From Oscillospiraceae bacterium (GTDB lineage: Bacteria; Bacillota; Clostridia; Saccharofermentanales; Saccharofermentanaceae): a stretch of DNA of 64,000 nt. Below the pieces are notes generated by a model. The model was given only the letters and a program-made list of their open reading frames with translations, had not been told where the DNA came from and searched no databases. The translations under genes and the position numbers were made by a program. The DNA lies in the NCBI GenBank assembly GCA_902780785.1, contig CACZGS010000003.1, positions 1-64,000 on the forward strand, in the 5' to 3' direction. Within the stretch, counting starts at the first letter, position 1; the number at the start of each line of letters is the position of its first letter. Below are positions 50,422-58,462 of the stretch, in pieces.

Positions 50422-51603
50422 TTAATGGTGGAACAATCTCATTCCTGTGAATGCCATTGCAATGCCGTATTTATTGCATGTCATGATGACATGATCGTCA
50501 CGGATGGATCCGCCGGGTTCAGCGATGTACTTAACGCCGCTCTTGTGAGCACGCTCGATGTTGTCGCCGAAGGGGAAGAATGCATCAGAACCAAGAGCTA
50601 CGTTGTCGTTCTTAGCAAGCCATGCCTTCTTCTCTTCTCTTGTGAATACAGCGGGCTTAACCTTGAAGATGTTCTGCCATGTGCCTTCTGCGAGAACGTC
50701 CTCATACTCGTCAGAGATGTAAACGTCGATGGCATTGTCTCTGTCGGGACGGCGGATGTCGTCAACGAACTGGAGACCCAATACCTGAGGGCTCTGTCTG
50801 AGCCACCAGTTATCAGCCTTGTTGCCTGCAAGTCTTGTGCAGTGGATTCTGGACTGCTGGCCTGCGCCGATACCGATTGCCTGACCGTCCTTAACGTAGC
50901 AGACGGAGTTGGACTGTGTGTACTTGAGTGTGATAAGGGAGATCAAGAGGTCGATCTTCTTATCCTCAGGGATGTCCTTGTTGTCAGTAACGATGTTGTC
51001 CAAAAGAGCATGGTTGATCTCGAACTCGTTTCTTCCCTGCTCGAAAGTAACGCCGTAAACGTCCTTTGTCTCGATCGGAGCGGGCTTATAAGAAGCGTCG
51101 ATCTTGATTACGTTATATGTGCCCTTTCTCTTTGTCTTAAGGATCTCAAGAGCTTCAGGAGTGTAATCGGGAGCGATGATGCCGTCGGATACTTCTCTTG
51201 CGAGCATTGTAGCCGTGATAGCGTCGCATGTATCGGAAAGAGCCGTGAAGTCACCGTAAGAAGACATTCTGTCTGCGCCTCTTGCTCTAGCGTAAGCGCA
51301 AGCGATGGGAGAAAGCTCACCGAGATCGTCTACGAAATAGATCTTGGCTTCTGTCTCAGAGAGGGGCTTGCCTACTGCAGCGCCTGCAGGTGAAACGTGC
51401 TTGAAAGAAGTAGCTGCGGGAAGTCCTGTAGCTTCCTTCAATTCCTTAACAAGCTGCCAGCCGTTGAAAGCGTCAAGAAGATTGATATAACCGGGCTTGC
51501 CGTTCAATACTTCGATAGGAAGCTCTGATCCGTCTTTCATGAAGATTCTGGAAGGCTTCTGGTTGGGGTTGCATCCGTACTTGAGTTGCATCTCGTTAGA
51601 CAT
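50422..51603 (-). CDS. purH: Stand-alone AICAR transformylase (PurH C-terminal domain homologue)
   Basis: It transfers a formyl group from 10-formyl-THF to AICAR, the ninth step of IMP synthesis. At 393 residues it covers only the transformylase half of canonical PurH (about 510); the N-terminal IMP cyclohydrolase domain is missing. Visible signatures are the catalytic Lys-His in SFKHVSPAG, IGIGAGQQSR, and SDAFFPFGDNIERA. The cyclization step is supplied by the separate PurO-type gene directly upstream (27-base gap). Last gene of the cluster, ending at a strong terminator. Confidence 0.93.
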   Translation of the reverse strand: MSNEMQLKYGCNPNQKPSRIFMKDGSELPIEVLNGKPGYINLLDAFNGWQLVKELKEATGLPAATSFKHVSPAGAAVGKPLSETEAKIYFVDDLGELSPIACAYARARGADRMSSYGDFTALSDTCDAITATMLAREVSDGIIAPDYTPEALEILKTKRKGTYNVIKIDASYKPAPIETKDVYGVTFEQGRNEFEINHALLDNIVTDNKDIPEDKKIDLLISLITLKYTQSNSVCYVKDGQAIGIGAGQQSRIHCTRLAGNKADNWWLRQSPQVLGLQFVDDIRRPDRDNAIDVYISDEYEDVLAEGTWQNIFKVKPAVFTREEKKAWLAKNDNVALGSDAFFPFGDNIERAHKSGVKYIAEPGGSIRDDHVIMTCNKYGIAMAFTGMRLFHH

Positions 51604-51630
51604 TGTCTTTCTCCTTTTACTGATTCATTA

Positions 51631-52344
51631 TTAAACGTTCTTGTTTACGATTCTTGTCTCTGCTTCGCCTGTAGCTATGTCGATGTAGCGTACGAAAAGA
51701 GATACCTTGTTGTCCTCGTTGAGGCTTGTCCATACTTCGTTTGTGAAAGTATCGATATCACCTGAGAGTTCTACCTTCTCAGGCTCGCCTTCGAAAGACG
51801 GGAGCGGGCTGCCGTCACCCATGTATGTGTGGATGAATCTGCCGATGCCTGCCTTGGGATTTGTGTATGTGAATGTGTGGCGCTCGCAGGAAGCCGGATC
51901 GCCGTCATCACTCTTAAGGATAGACATTGCGAAGTTGTATGTGCCGTTCTCAACGTGCATGATTCCGGAGATTCTCGGAGTATAGTTCGGAGCGTCGTCT
52001 TCGAACTCTCTGCCTCTCAAGGACTGCTCGAATGTCATCTGCTTGTCCATGAGCTCATAGATAGTATCTGTCTGGTCACCGTTTGTAACGATAGTCTTGT
52101 TGCCAAGAACTCTTACGGGTGAATAGATAATGAGGTGCGGATCTGTAAGAAGCGAAGGATCGAAAGCCTCTGTCTTGATTCCGTCTTCAGTTGCAGTGAA
52201 AACTCTGTTTCTTGAGTTAACGCTTCTTCCCATGATGAAGTAAGCTGTTACGGCATACTTTCCGTCATCGGACTTGCCGATTACGATTCCTCTTCCGGGA
52301 TAAGCGTTCTCTTTTAAGATCTTGCCCAGGTTCTGTGTGATCAT
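51631..52344 (-). CDS. purO: IMP cyclohydrolase, archaeal PurO type
   Basis: It closes the ring of FAICAR to IMP, the last step of the pathway. At 237 residues it resembles the PurO family first known from methanogens, not the PurH N-terminal domain. Recognisable segments are PGRGIVIGKSDDGK near the start, AYFIMGRSVNSRNR, the PRISGIMHV block and a C-terminal VRYID segment. Its place between purN and the AICAR transformylase supports the role strongly. The family call is from memory of the fold signature and is not verified by a search. Confidence 0.85.
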   Translation of the reverse strand: MITQNLGKILKENAYPGRGIVIGKSDDGKYAVTAYFIMGRSVNSRNRVFTATEDGIKTEAFDPSLLTDPHLIIYSPVRVLGNKTIVTNGDQTDTIYELMDKQMTFEQSLRGREFEDDAPNYTPRISGIMHVENGTYNFAMSILKSDDGDPASCERHTFTYTNPKAGIGRFIHTYMGDGSPLPSFEGEPEKVELSGDIDTFTNEVWTSLNEDNKVSLFVRYIDIATGEAETRIVNKNV

Positions 52345-52372
52345 ATAGCACCTCCAAAATTTAATAACTGAT

Positions 52373-52993
52373 TCATTTGATGTAGCAGATGTTGTTCTTT
52401 ATCTCGACCTTGCCATCAGCAATAAGTCTTATCGCCTGCGGCAGTATCTTCCACTCGCACTGCTCCATTATCCTTCTCTGCAACGTCTCCGGAGTATCGT
52501 CAGCTAAGACGTCAACGGCCTTCTGCAAAAGAATCGGTCCCTCGTCGTAATTCTCATTTACGAAGTGGACCGTCGCACCCGATACCTTAACTCCCTTTGC
52601 AAGGGCAGCCTGGTGAGGTCTTATTCCGTACATGCCTGCGCCGCAGAATGAAGGGATAAGAGCCGGGTGGATATTGATAATGCGGTTGGAATATTTAGCT
52701 ACGACCTTGGGGCCCATCAAAGAAAGGTATCCGGCAAGAACGATAAGCTCAGCGCCGGACTCGTCGACTGCTGCTGCAACAGCCTCGTCCCATGCTTCAA
52801 TGGAATCAAAGTCCTTCTTTGAGACTACAACAGACTTTATGCCGTTATTTGCTGCTCTCTCGAGAGCATAAGCATCCTTAGAAGATGACAGTACAAGTGC
52901 GATCTCGATATCTTGAAGGATACCATCCTTGGTGTTGTCGATGATGGCCTGAAGATTAGTTCCGCCACCTGACACAAATACTGCAATCTTCAT
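52373..52993 (-). CDS. purN: Phosphoribosylglycinamide formyltransferase (GAR transformylase)
   Basis: It formylates GAR using 10-formyl-THF, the third step of purine synthesis. At 206 residues it has a typical N-terminus VFVSGGGTNLQAI. The INIHPALIPSF and HFVNENYDEGPIL blocks hold the catalytic Asn, His and Asp (N in NIHP, H in HFV, D in DEGP). It is 28 bases upstream of purO. Confidence 0.96.
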   Translation of the reverse strand: MKIAVFVSGGGTNLQAIIDNTKDGILQDIEIALVLSSSKDAYALERAANNGIKSVVVSKKDFDSIEAWDEAVAAAVDESGAELIVLAGYLSLMGPKVVAKYSNRIINIHPALIPSFCGAGMYGIRPHQAALAKGVKVSGATVHFVNENYDEGPILLQKAVDVLADDTPETLQRRIMEQCEWKILPQAIRLIADGKVEIKNNICYIK

Positions 52994-53029
52994 CTATGTA
53001 GTCTCCTGTAATTCTGTATTTTCCAACAG

Positions 53030-53100
53030 CTGATATTGATTTCGCGAGCGATTCCGCACAAGCGAAGCGCGGAGGACTTTAGCGAGCGGAACAATATCAG
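53030..53100. repeat. 71-base imperfect palindrome between purF and purN
   Basis: The ends CTGATATTG and CAATATCAG are exact inverted repeats. The interior is GC-rich (repeats of GCGAGCG and GCGGA) and folds on itself. The purF stop codon lies in one arm. There is no T-run, so it is not a classical terminator. It resembles a dispersed extragenic palindrome or a processing hairpin. Confidence 0.6.
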
Positions 53101-54503
53101 TTGTACTTTACTTTGTGAATGGATTCTTCGTCGTCCTCAGCCTTGCCTGCGATAAAGTTGCCGTCGAAGCAAGCGGAGCATACGTCACAGTCGATCGTGT
53201 TAAGAGATGCTCTTAAGGATTCGAGGCTGATGTAAGCAAGTGAATCAGCACCGATCATGTCGCGGATCTCTTCGACTGTCTTTGTGCTTGCGGGAAGCTC
53301 TGTCTCGGAAGAAGCGTTAACGCCATAGCAGCAACCGAACTTAACCGGCGGAGAAGCGAGTCTTACATGAACTTCAGAAGCGCCGTTCTCTCTCAAGAAT
53401 GAGATGATGTGCTTTGTTGTAGTACCTCTTACGAGTGAGTCGTCAACGATAGCGATCTTCTTGCCCTTGATGGCTGTCTTAAGAGCAGCAAACTTCATTC
53501 TTACTGCGAGTTCTCTCTGCTGCTGAGTGCTCTTGATGAACGTTCTGCCTACGTATCTGTTCTTCAAAAGACCTGCGCCGTACTGGATGCCCATGCCTGC
53601 TGCGAAGCCTTCTGCTGCTGCATTACCGGAGTCAGGTGCGCCGATGACGAGATCTACGTCTGCAGGGCTCTCCTTTGCGAGGGCCATACCTACTCTGTAT
53701 CTTGAATCGAAGATGGACATCTTGTCGATGACTGAGTCAGGTCTAGCTACGTAAACGTACTCGAAAACGCATACCTTAGCGTCCTTCTTCTCTGCAGCTT
53801 CGTTATAGAGCATGGAGCTCATGCCGTCCTTGGAGATAGTGATGATCTCGCCGGGCAGGAAGTCTCTTACTGTCTCGCATCCGATAGCGTCAAGAGCGCA
53901 TGATTCGGAAGAGATATAGTACTTGTCACCTAACTTGCCGAGGATCAAAGGTCTGATTCCGTAAGGATCTCTTACGCCGATCATCTTATCCTCAGTCATG
54001 AAGATCATGGAATAAACACCGTGGATCTCCTTCATTGTCTCAAGGATAGCGTGCTCGCAGTCCTCTGTTCTGATCCTGTTTCTTGAGAAGAGTGACAGGA
54101 TGATCTCTGAATCTGTATTTGTCTGGAAGATAGCGCCCTGATCCTTAAGACCGTCTCTAATCTTGTTGGCATTCATGATAACCGAATCAGATGTAAGAGC
54201 GATATTACCGACTCTGGACTTAATGGAGATAGGCTGGATGGCGTCTGTGCCGCTCTCTCTGGGAGAACCTCCTCTTGTGTGTCCGATTGCGCATGTGCCT
54301 GCAAGTGCTGATAAAGTAACCTCATCGAAAACGTCTGTAACAAGACCGGAAGCCTTATGTACGAGGAATGAACCGTCGTCATTTACTGCGATACCGCATG
54401 ATTCCTGTCCTCTGTGCTGCAGTGAGAAAATACCGTAATAAGTATCTCTTGTTACATCCTGCTTGCTTCCTTTGATGTCATAACATCCGAAAACTCCACT
54501 CAT
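53097..54503 (-). CDS. purF: Amidophosphoribosyltransferase-like protein with degenerate glutaminase site
   Basis: In canonical form PurF makes phosphoribosylamine from PRPP and glutamine. This 468-residue protein keeps the PRPP-binding loop IAIVDDSLVRGTT (350-361), the Bacillus-type iron-sulfur Cys positions (245, 391, 439, 442) and RGQE (31-34). However, residue 2 is Ser (AGT codon, MSGVFG) where the nucleophilic Cys (CGVFG) is expected. The oxyanion HNGN motif is replaced by SDSV near 105-108, and the GHVRYAT loop reads GHTRGGS (74-80). Glutamine hydrolysis should therefore be lost or severely reduced. It may use free ammonia, have a partner glutaminase, or be regulatory. Placed between purE and purN. 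Confidence 0.88.
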   Translation of the reverse strand: MSGVFGCYDIKGSKQDVTRDTYYGIFSLQHRGQESCGIAVNDDGSFLVHKASGLVTDVFDEVTLSALAGTCAIGHTRGGSPRESGTDAIQPISIKSRVGNIALTSDSVIMNANKIRDGLKDQGAIFQTNTDSEIILSLFSRNRIRTEDCEHAILETMKEIHGVYSMIFMTEDKMIGVRDPYGIRPLILGKLGDKYYISSESCALDAIGCETVRDFLPGEIITISKDGMSSMLYNEAAEKKDAKVCVFEYVYVARPDSVIDKMSIFDSRYRVGMALAKESPADVDLVIGAPDSGNAAAEGFAAGMGIQYGAGLLKNRYVGRTFIKSTQQQRELAVRMKFAALKTAIKGKKIAIVDDSLVRGTTTKHIISFLRENGASEVHVRLASPPVKFGCCYGVNASSETELPASTKTVEEIRDMIGADSLAYISLESLRASLNTIDCDVCSACFDGNFIAGKAEDDEESIHKVKYN

Positions 54504-54560
54504 TTGCTTAAAGCCATCCTTTTCTCAATTTGTTCTATGATAATGATTTCTCAGTATCGG

Positions 54561-55067
54561 TTAATTCATTTCAGCGATCTTCTGCTGAAGTCTTGCGTCT
54601 CTCTCCTCAACGGATGAAGCGAGGCTTGCCTTGTAGTCCTTGATCTTCTGCATAAGCTCGGGATCGGAGATGGCGAGCATCTGGCATGCGAGGATAGCCG
54701 CATTGGAGCCGCCGTCGATAGCAACTGTAGCTACGGGGATACCTGTAGGCATCTGGACTGTTGCATAAAGAGCATCAACGCCTGCAAGAGCGCCGCCCTT
54801 ACAAGGTACGCCGATTACCGGAAGAGCCGTGTTGGCAGCCAACACGCCGCCTAAGTGTGCAGCGAGGCCTGCTGCAGCGATAATGACCTTGAAGCCTTCT
54901 GCTTCAGCGCCTCTGGCAAGAGCCATGGCCTTGTCCGGTGTTCTGTGTGCCGAGGCAACCGTTGCCTTAAACTCCACGCCGAACTTGTTCAGCATCTTAA
55001 AACAACCTTCCATTACAGGGAAATCTGAATCGGAACCCATTACTACCAAAACTTTGCCATCAGCCAT
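54561..55067 (-). CDS. purE: N5-carboxyaminoimidazole ribonucleotide mutase (PurE class I)
   Basis: It converts N5-CAIR to CAIR in purine synthesis. At 168 residues it has GSDSDFPVME at the N-terminus, the catalytic His region SAHRTPDKA, AAAGLAAHLGGV and ALPVIGVPCKGG. ATG at 55067 has AGGTG 7 bases upstream; the longer frame to 55124 overlaps the previous gene. First pur gene in the cluster. It follows the CapA-like gene by 31 bases, so the two may share a transcript. Confidence 0.95.
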   Translation of the reverse strand: MADGKVLVVMGSDSDFPVMEGCFKMLNKFGVEFKATVASAHRTPDKAMALARGAEAEGFKVIIAAAGLAAHLGGVLAANTALPVIGVPCKGGALAGVDALYATVQMPTGIPVATVAIDGGSNAAILACQMLAISDPELMQKIKDYKASLASSVEERDARLQQKIAEMN

Positions 55068-55098
55068 GTTATTACACCTGCCTAAATTTATAGTCGGA

Positions 55099-56247
55099 CT
55101 ATTCGTCGCCCTGCGCCCATTCAAGACGCTTCATGACCCTGAAATAGTCCTCCGATTCCCAGGCATAAGGCTTGGGACAAAAGTCATTTCCGGGTCTAGT
55201 TGATGTTTGAGAATAAGGATAAATCCTCAGTCTATAGTCTACGCATTTTGAGCCTGCCTCGTCCATAATAAAATCGCATTGAATTATTACAGAATCGGGG
55301 TCTGTTAATGAGTAATTTCCACCAAAACAAAAGTTCGAGAGCGAATAGAAGATGTAATGATCCTTGTACTTCTCTATCGGCTGGAGACGGTGCGGGTGTG
55401 TTCCGACAACGATATCAACGCCGTAATCAATGAGTTCGTGGGCTATCTTCTTCTGTCTTGCCGTAGGCTCATAAACACCCTCGGCACCGAAATGGCAGGA
55501 AGCAATGATGATCACGGCACCCTGCGTTCTCAGGTCGTCGATCAGTCCTGTTACGGCTGATACGTTGGTGTCATTTCCAAGACCTACCATTCCGATCTTA
55601 ATGCCCTTGCTCGTTGTAAAGACAGAAGTGTACTTATCGTCGCTCCAAAGTATTCCCTTATCATCAAGGTTCTTTCTGGTATCCTTAACACCGTCTTCCC
55701 AGAAATCCATCATATGGTTATTTGCGATGTTAACAGCTTCGATTCCTGCTCTGGTAAGCATTTCAAGATTTTTGGCATCCATGCGGAATACATACTGGTT
55801 ATTCTTGTGGGATGTCTTGTCAGTGACAGGATTTTCGAGATTTACGAGAGTCATGTCATCGTTCTTGAACATCTCTGCACAGTTCTGGAAGCAATAATCC
55901 ATATCGCCGTTGACTTTCTTGTCAAAAGACTTGTTTCCTGACCTGTAATCCTGGGTAAGCGTGCAGTCGCCTGCAAAAGACACAGTTACGACACGGTCTT
56001 CAGGCGCAAGAGTCGGCGAAGGCGTAGGGGTAACTGTCGGAGTTGCAGACGGAGTGGGATCGCTTGAGACTGTCTCAAGCACCACCGTGGTAGCGGCTGA
56101 CTGCTCTACATCAGTGCTGACAGGAGCTATCGTATCCAGTGTCTCGCCCGTGCCTTTATTGCAAGCCGCTATGTTTGCTGACATTGCGGCAACAAGGACC
56201 GTTGTCAGGAGCAGCTTCAAAGTCTGGCGGATACGGGTATTCTTCAC
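55099..56247 (-). CDS. CapA-family (PGA_cap) metallophosphatase-like lipoprotein
   Basis: A 382-residue secreted lipoprotein with lipobox NIAAC and a Thr/Pro-rich linker (40-80). The CapA fold (about 85-340) has the typical signatures VSFAGDCTLTQ, NLENPVTD, ANNHMMDFWEDG, VGTHPHRLQPI and YSLSNF. The histidine/aspartate clusters match a calcineurin-like site. In other bacteria CapA-like proteins take part in poly-gamma-glutamate export, but no other cap genes are present, so that role is not implied. GTG start at 56247. Confidence 0.88.
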   Translation of the reverse strand: MKNTRIRQTLKLLLTTVLVAAMSANIAACNKGTGETLDTIAPVSTDVEQSAATTVVLETVSSDPTPSATPTVTPTPSPTLAPEDRVVTVSFAGDCTLTQDYRSGNKSFDKKVNGDMDYCFQNCAEMFKNDDMTLVNLENPVTDKTSHKNNQYVFRMDAKNLEMLTRAGIEAVNIANNHMMDFWEDGVKDTRKNLDDKGILWSDDKYTSVFTTSKGIKIGMVGLGNDTNVSAVTGLIDDLRTQGAVIIIASCHFGAEGVYEPTARQKKIAHELIDYGVDIVVGTHPHRLQPIEKYKDHYIFYSLSNFCFGGNYSLTDPDSVIIQCDFIMDEAGSKCVDYRLRIYPYSQTSTRPGNDFCPKPYAWESEDYFRVMKRLEWAQGDE

Positions 56248-56267
56248 TGGCGGCGCTACCTTTCGAA

Positions 56268-56301
56268 AAATTAGAAATGCCGACGCTTGAGGTCGGCATT
56301 T
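56268..56301 (-). terminator. Terminator after the glycogen cluster
   Basis: Stem AAATGCCGAC / GTCGGCATTT (56275-56301) followed by CTAATTTTTC on the minus strand. It lies about 50 bases after the GH13 stop and just before the CapA-like start. Confidence 0.8.
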
Positions 56302-56347
56302 AGATTATAACAATAAATTAAAAAATCAATACAAGAATTCTGAGGAT

Positions 56348-58462
56348 TTAGTAAAGCAAAAATGCGGTACCGAACGGCTTTATTCCTATCCTCCTCGTGC
56401 CGCCCAGGATGCCTCCCAGAACGAACTGTTCGCATATCGGATGAATGTCACCGCCGTCATTGGAATCTTTGCACTCATAGCTCCCGTAATGCTCAGTTAC
56501 GTCTACGAATACCGGCTTATCCGACCTGTTCATTACGAAGACGACCGCCCTGCTGCCTGTAGCCTCTTTGCCGAAGGCATCCCTGCCCTCTTTGAGATAT
56601 CTTACGAACGCGAACGTGCCGCCTTCAGCCATCAGGGTCTTATAGTATCCGGTCTTAAGGCACTGGTTCTCAGTCCTGATCCTTGCGACGCGCTTAAAGA
56701 AAGCAAGAGCATCCTGCTGCTTCTGGTCTATCCTGTTCCACGGATAAGTTCTTCTGTTGAAAGGATCTTTATATCCCTCCATCAGGATCTCGTCGCCGTA
56801 GTAAATGCATGAAGCACCTATATAACAGGTCTGGAATGCAAAGGCCATCTTCGACAATGCCGATACGGCATCGTAATACATCGGATCGACCTTAAAGCCT
56901 CTCTGGATGTCACGGTCGTCGGTATCCTCAGGCCTTGAGAGCATGGTCATGATCCTCGGAACGTCATGGGAAGACACGAGGTTCATCATGGAATAATATG
57001 CTTCCTTGGGGTAACGCTCACGGAAGCCTTCGAATCTGGTATTCGCGATATCGGCATCAATATATCCTGCCAGGAAATCCAGAAGGATATGCCTGAATGT
57101 ATAGCCCATTACGGAATCGTGTGTATTGCCGAGCATGAAGTCACGGTAATTGCCGTAGCTGCACTTATTTGAAGCATCTTCCCAGACTTCGCCGATTACT
57201 GCACCCTCGCCGCCGGTCTTTTCCTTTACGGTGGTCCTCATCTGTCTGATGAAGCTGTCCGGAAGCTCGTCTGATACATCAAGCCTGAAGCCCGATGCAC
57301 CTCTTGAGATCCATGTGTCTACGACACCGTCCTTGCCGAAGATGAAGTTCCTGTACGCGAGGTCGTCCTCATTGATATTAGGAAGATCCGGGAATCCCCA
57401 CCATGACTCGTAACCTACTGAGCCGTCAGGATTCCTGAAGAAGTTATACCAGGAACGGAATCGGCTCTCCTCGCCTTTTTCGAAGGCTTTGTAAGCGCCT
57501 ACACCCTCATATCTGTCGAACTTGTTGAAATACCTTGAATCGGCACCTGTGTGGCTGAATACGCCGTCCAATATGATCTTTATGCCTCTCTCCCTGCAGG
57601 CATTCTCAAGGCTCATGAATGCCGCCGTGCCGCCGAGGATAGGATCGACATTAAGATAATCTGCCGTATCGTATCTGTGAGAAGATCTGGCCTCAAATAT
57701 CGGATTCATGTAAAGGACGGTTATTCCGAGCTCTTTTAAGTAATCGAGCTTCTCCTCGATGCCCTTAAGGCTTCCTCCGTAGAAGTCGCAGGCAAGATAG
57801 CCTGTCTCAGGCTTGCCCTTAGTATCAACGTCCTCATACCAGTCTTCGTGGTATATGCGCTCAGATCTGGCATCGATGCCCGTCATCTTCTGATAGTCAA
57901 AAGACGTGTCCCTGGCAAATCTGTCCGGGAAGATCTGATACATCATGGCACCCTTTAAGAATCCGGGTGTCTTGAAATCCTTGTTATAAACGGTTATCTG
58001 GAAAGCAAAAGGATACTTGTCTTCGTCGACACCGACTCTCGGAGGCTCTGTATAGAGCGTGCCTTCGCCGTCTTTGGTGTCCATTCCGGCGCCGTAATAG
58101 AGCGTCAGGCACGGATTATCCTTATCTCCGAGGCCTTCAGGGAGATCTGTAAGATCGCCCGGGCAGTTGAACCTGAACCAGTAGAACAGTATCGAAGGCT
58201 CTGACGGGAGCATGAGATTTACATGATATCTTCCGAGGCCGGATACCGAATACATCGGTTCTTCGTGATACGTGAAATTATAAAGTCCGTACGTATAGCA
58301 GAACGTTACATTTGAAGCTTCTTTGAAGGTATCGAAAAAGATATCGACATAAGAAGCACAGGGCCTTGCCCCAAACGGCTGCCTGTACTCAGGAAGGCGC
58401 GATGCATGAATGCACCGCGCCCTTGATAACTCTTTTGAATCAGTCTGTGTCTTATCAGACAT
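56348..58462 (-). CDS. Glycoside hydrolase family 13 alpha-amylase/neopullulanase-like enzyme
   Basis: A 704-residue intracellular enzyme without a signal peptide that should cleave or trim alpha-1,4 (or 1,6) glucans. A beta-sandwich N-terminal domain (about 1-175) precedes the TIM barrel (180-600). Conserved regions are ILDGVFSHTG (region I), GFRLDVSDEL with the nucleophile Asp (II), IGEVWED with the acid/base Glu (III) and VSSHDVPR (IV). The MYQIFPDRF start of the barrel is typical of neopullulanase/cyclomaltodextrinase-like enzymes. Its ATG overlaps the glgA stop by one base, so it is the last gene of the glycogen operon. Confidence 0.92.
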   Translation of the reverse strand: MSDKTQTDSKELSRARCIHASRLPEYRQPFGARPCASYVDIFFDTFKEASNVTFCYTYGLYNFTYHEEPMYSVSGLGRYHVNLMLPSEPSILFYWFRFNCPGDLTDLPEGLGDKDNPCLTLYYGAGMDTKDGEGTLYTEPPRVGVDEDKYPFAFQITVYNKDFKTPGFLKGAMMYQIFPDRFARDTSFDYQKMTGIDARSERIYHEDWYEDVDTKGKPETGYLACDFYGGSLKGIEEKLDYLKELGITVLYMNPIFEARSSHRYDTADYLNVDPILGGTAAFMSLENACRERGIKIILDGVFSHTGADSRYFNKFDRYEGVGAYKAFEKGEESRFRSWYNFFRNPDGSVGYESWWGFPDLPNINEDDLAYRNFIFGKDGVVDTWISRGASGFRLDVSDELPDSFIRQMRTTVKEKTGGEGAVIGEVWEDASNKCSYGNYRDFMLGNTHDSVMGYTFRHILLDFLAGYIDADIANTRFEGFRERYPKEAYYSMMNLVSSHDVPRIMTMLSRPEDTDDRDIQRGFKVDPMYYDAVSALSKMAFAFQTCYIGASCIYYGDEILMEGYKDPFNRRTYPWNRIDQKQQDALAFFKRVARIRTENQCLKTGYYKTLMAEGGTFAFVRYLKEGRDAFGKEATGSRAVVFVMNRSDKPVFVDVTEHYGSYECKDSNDGGDIHPICEQFVLGGILGGTRRIGIKPFGTAFLLY

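Noticed and set aside
55068..55098. Purine riboswitch before purE
   Set aside because: Only 31 bases separate purE from the upstream gene, too little for an aptamer.
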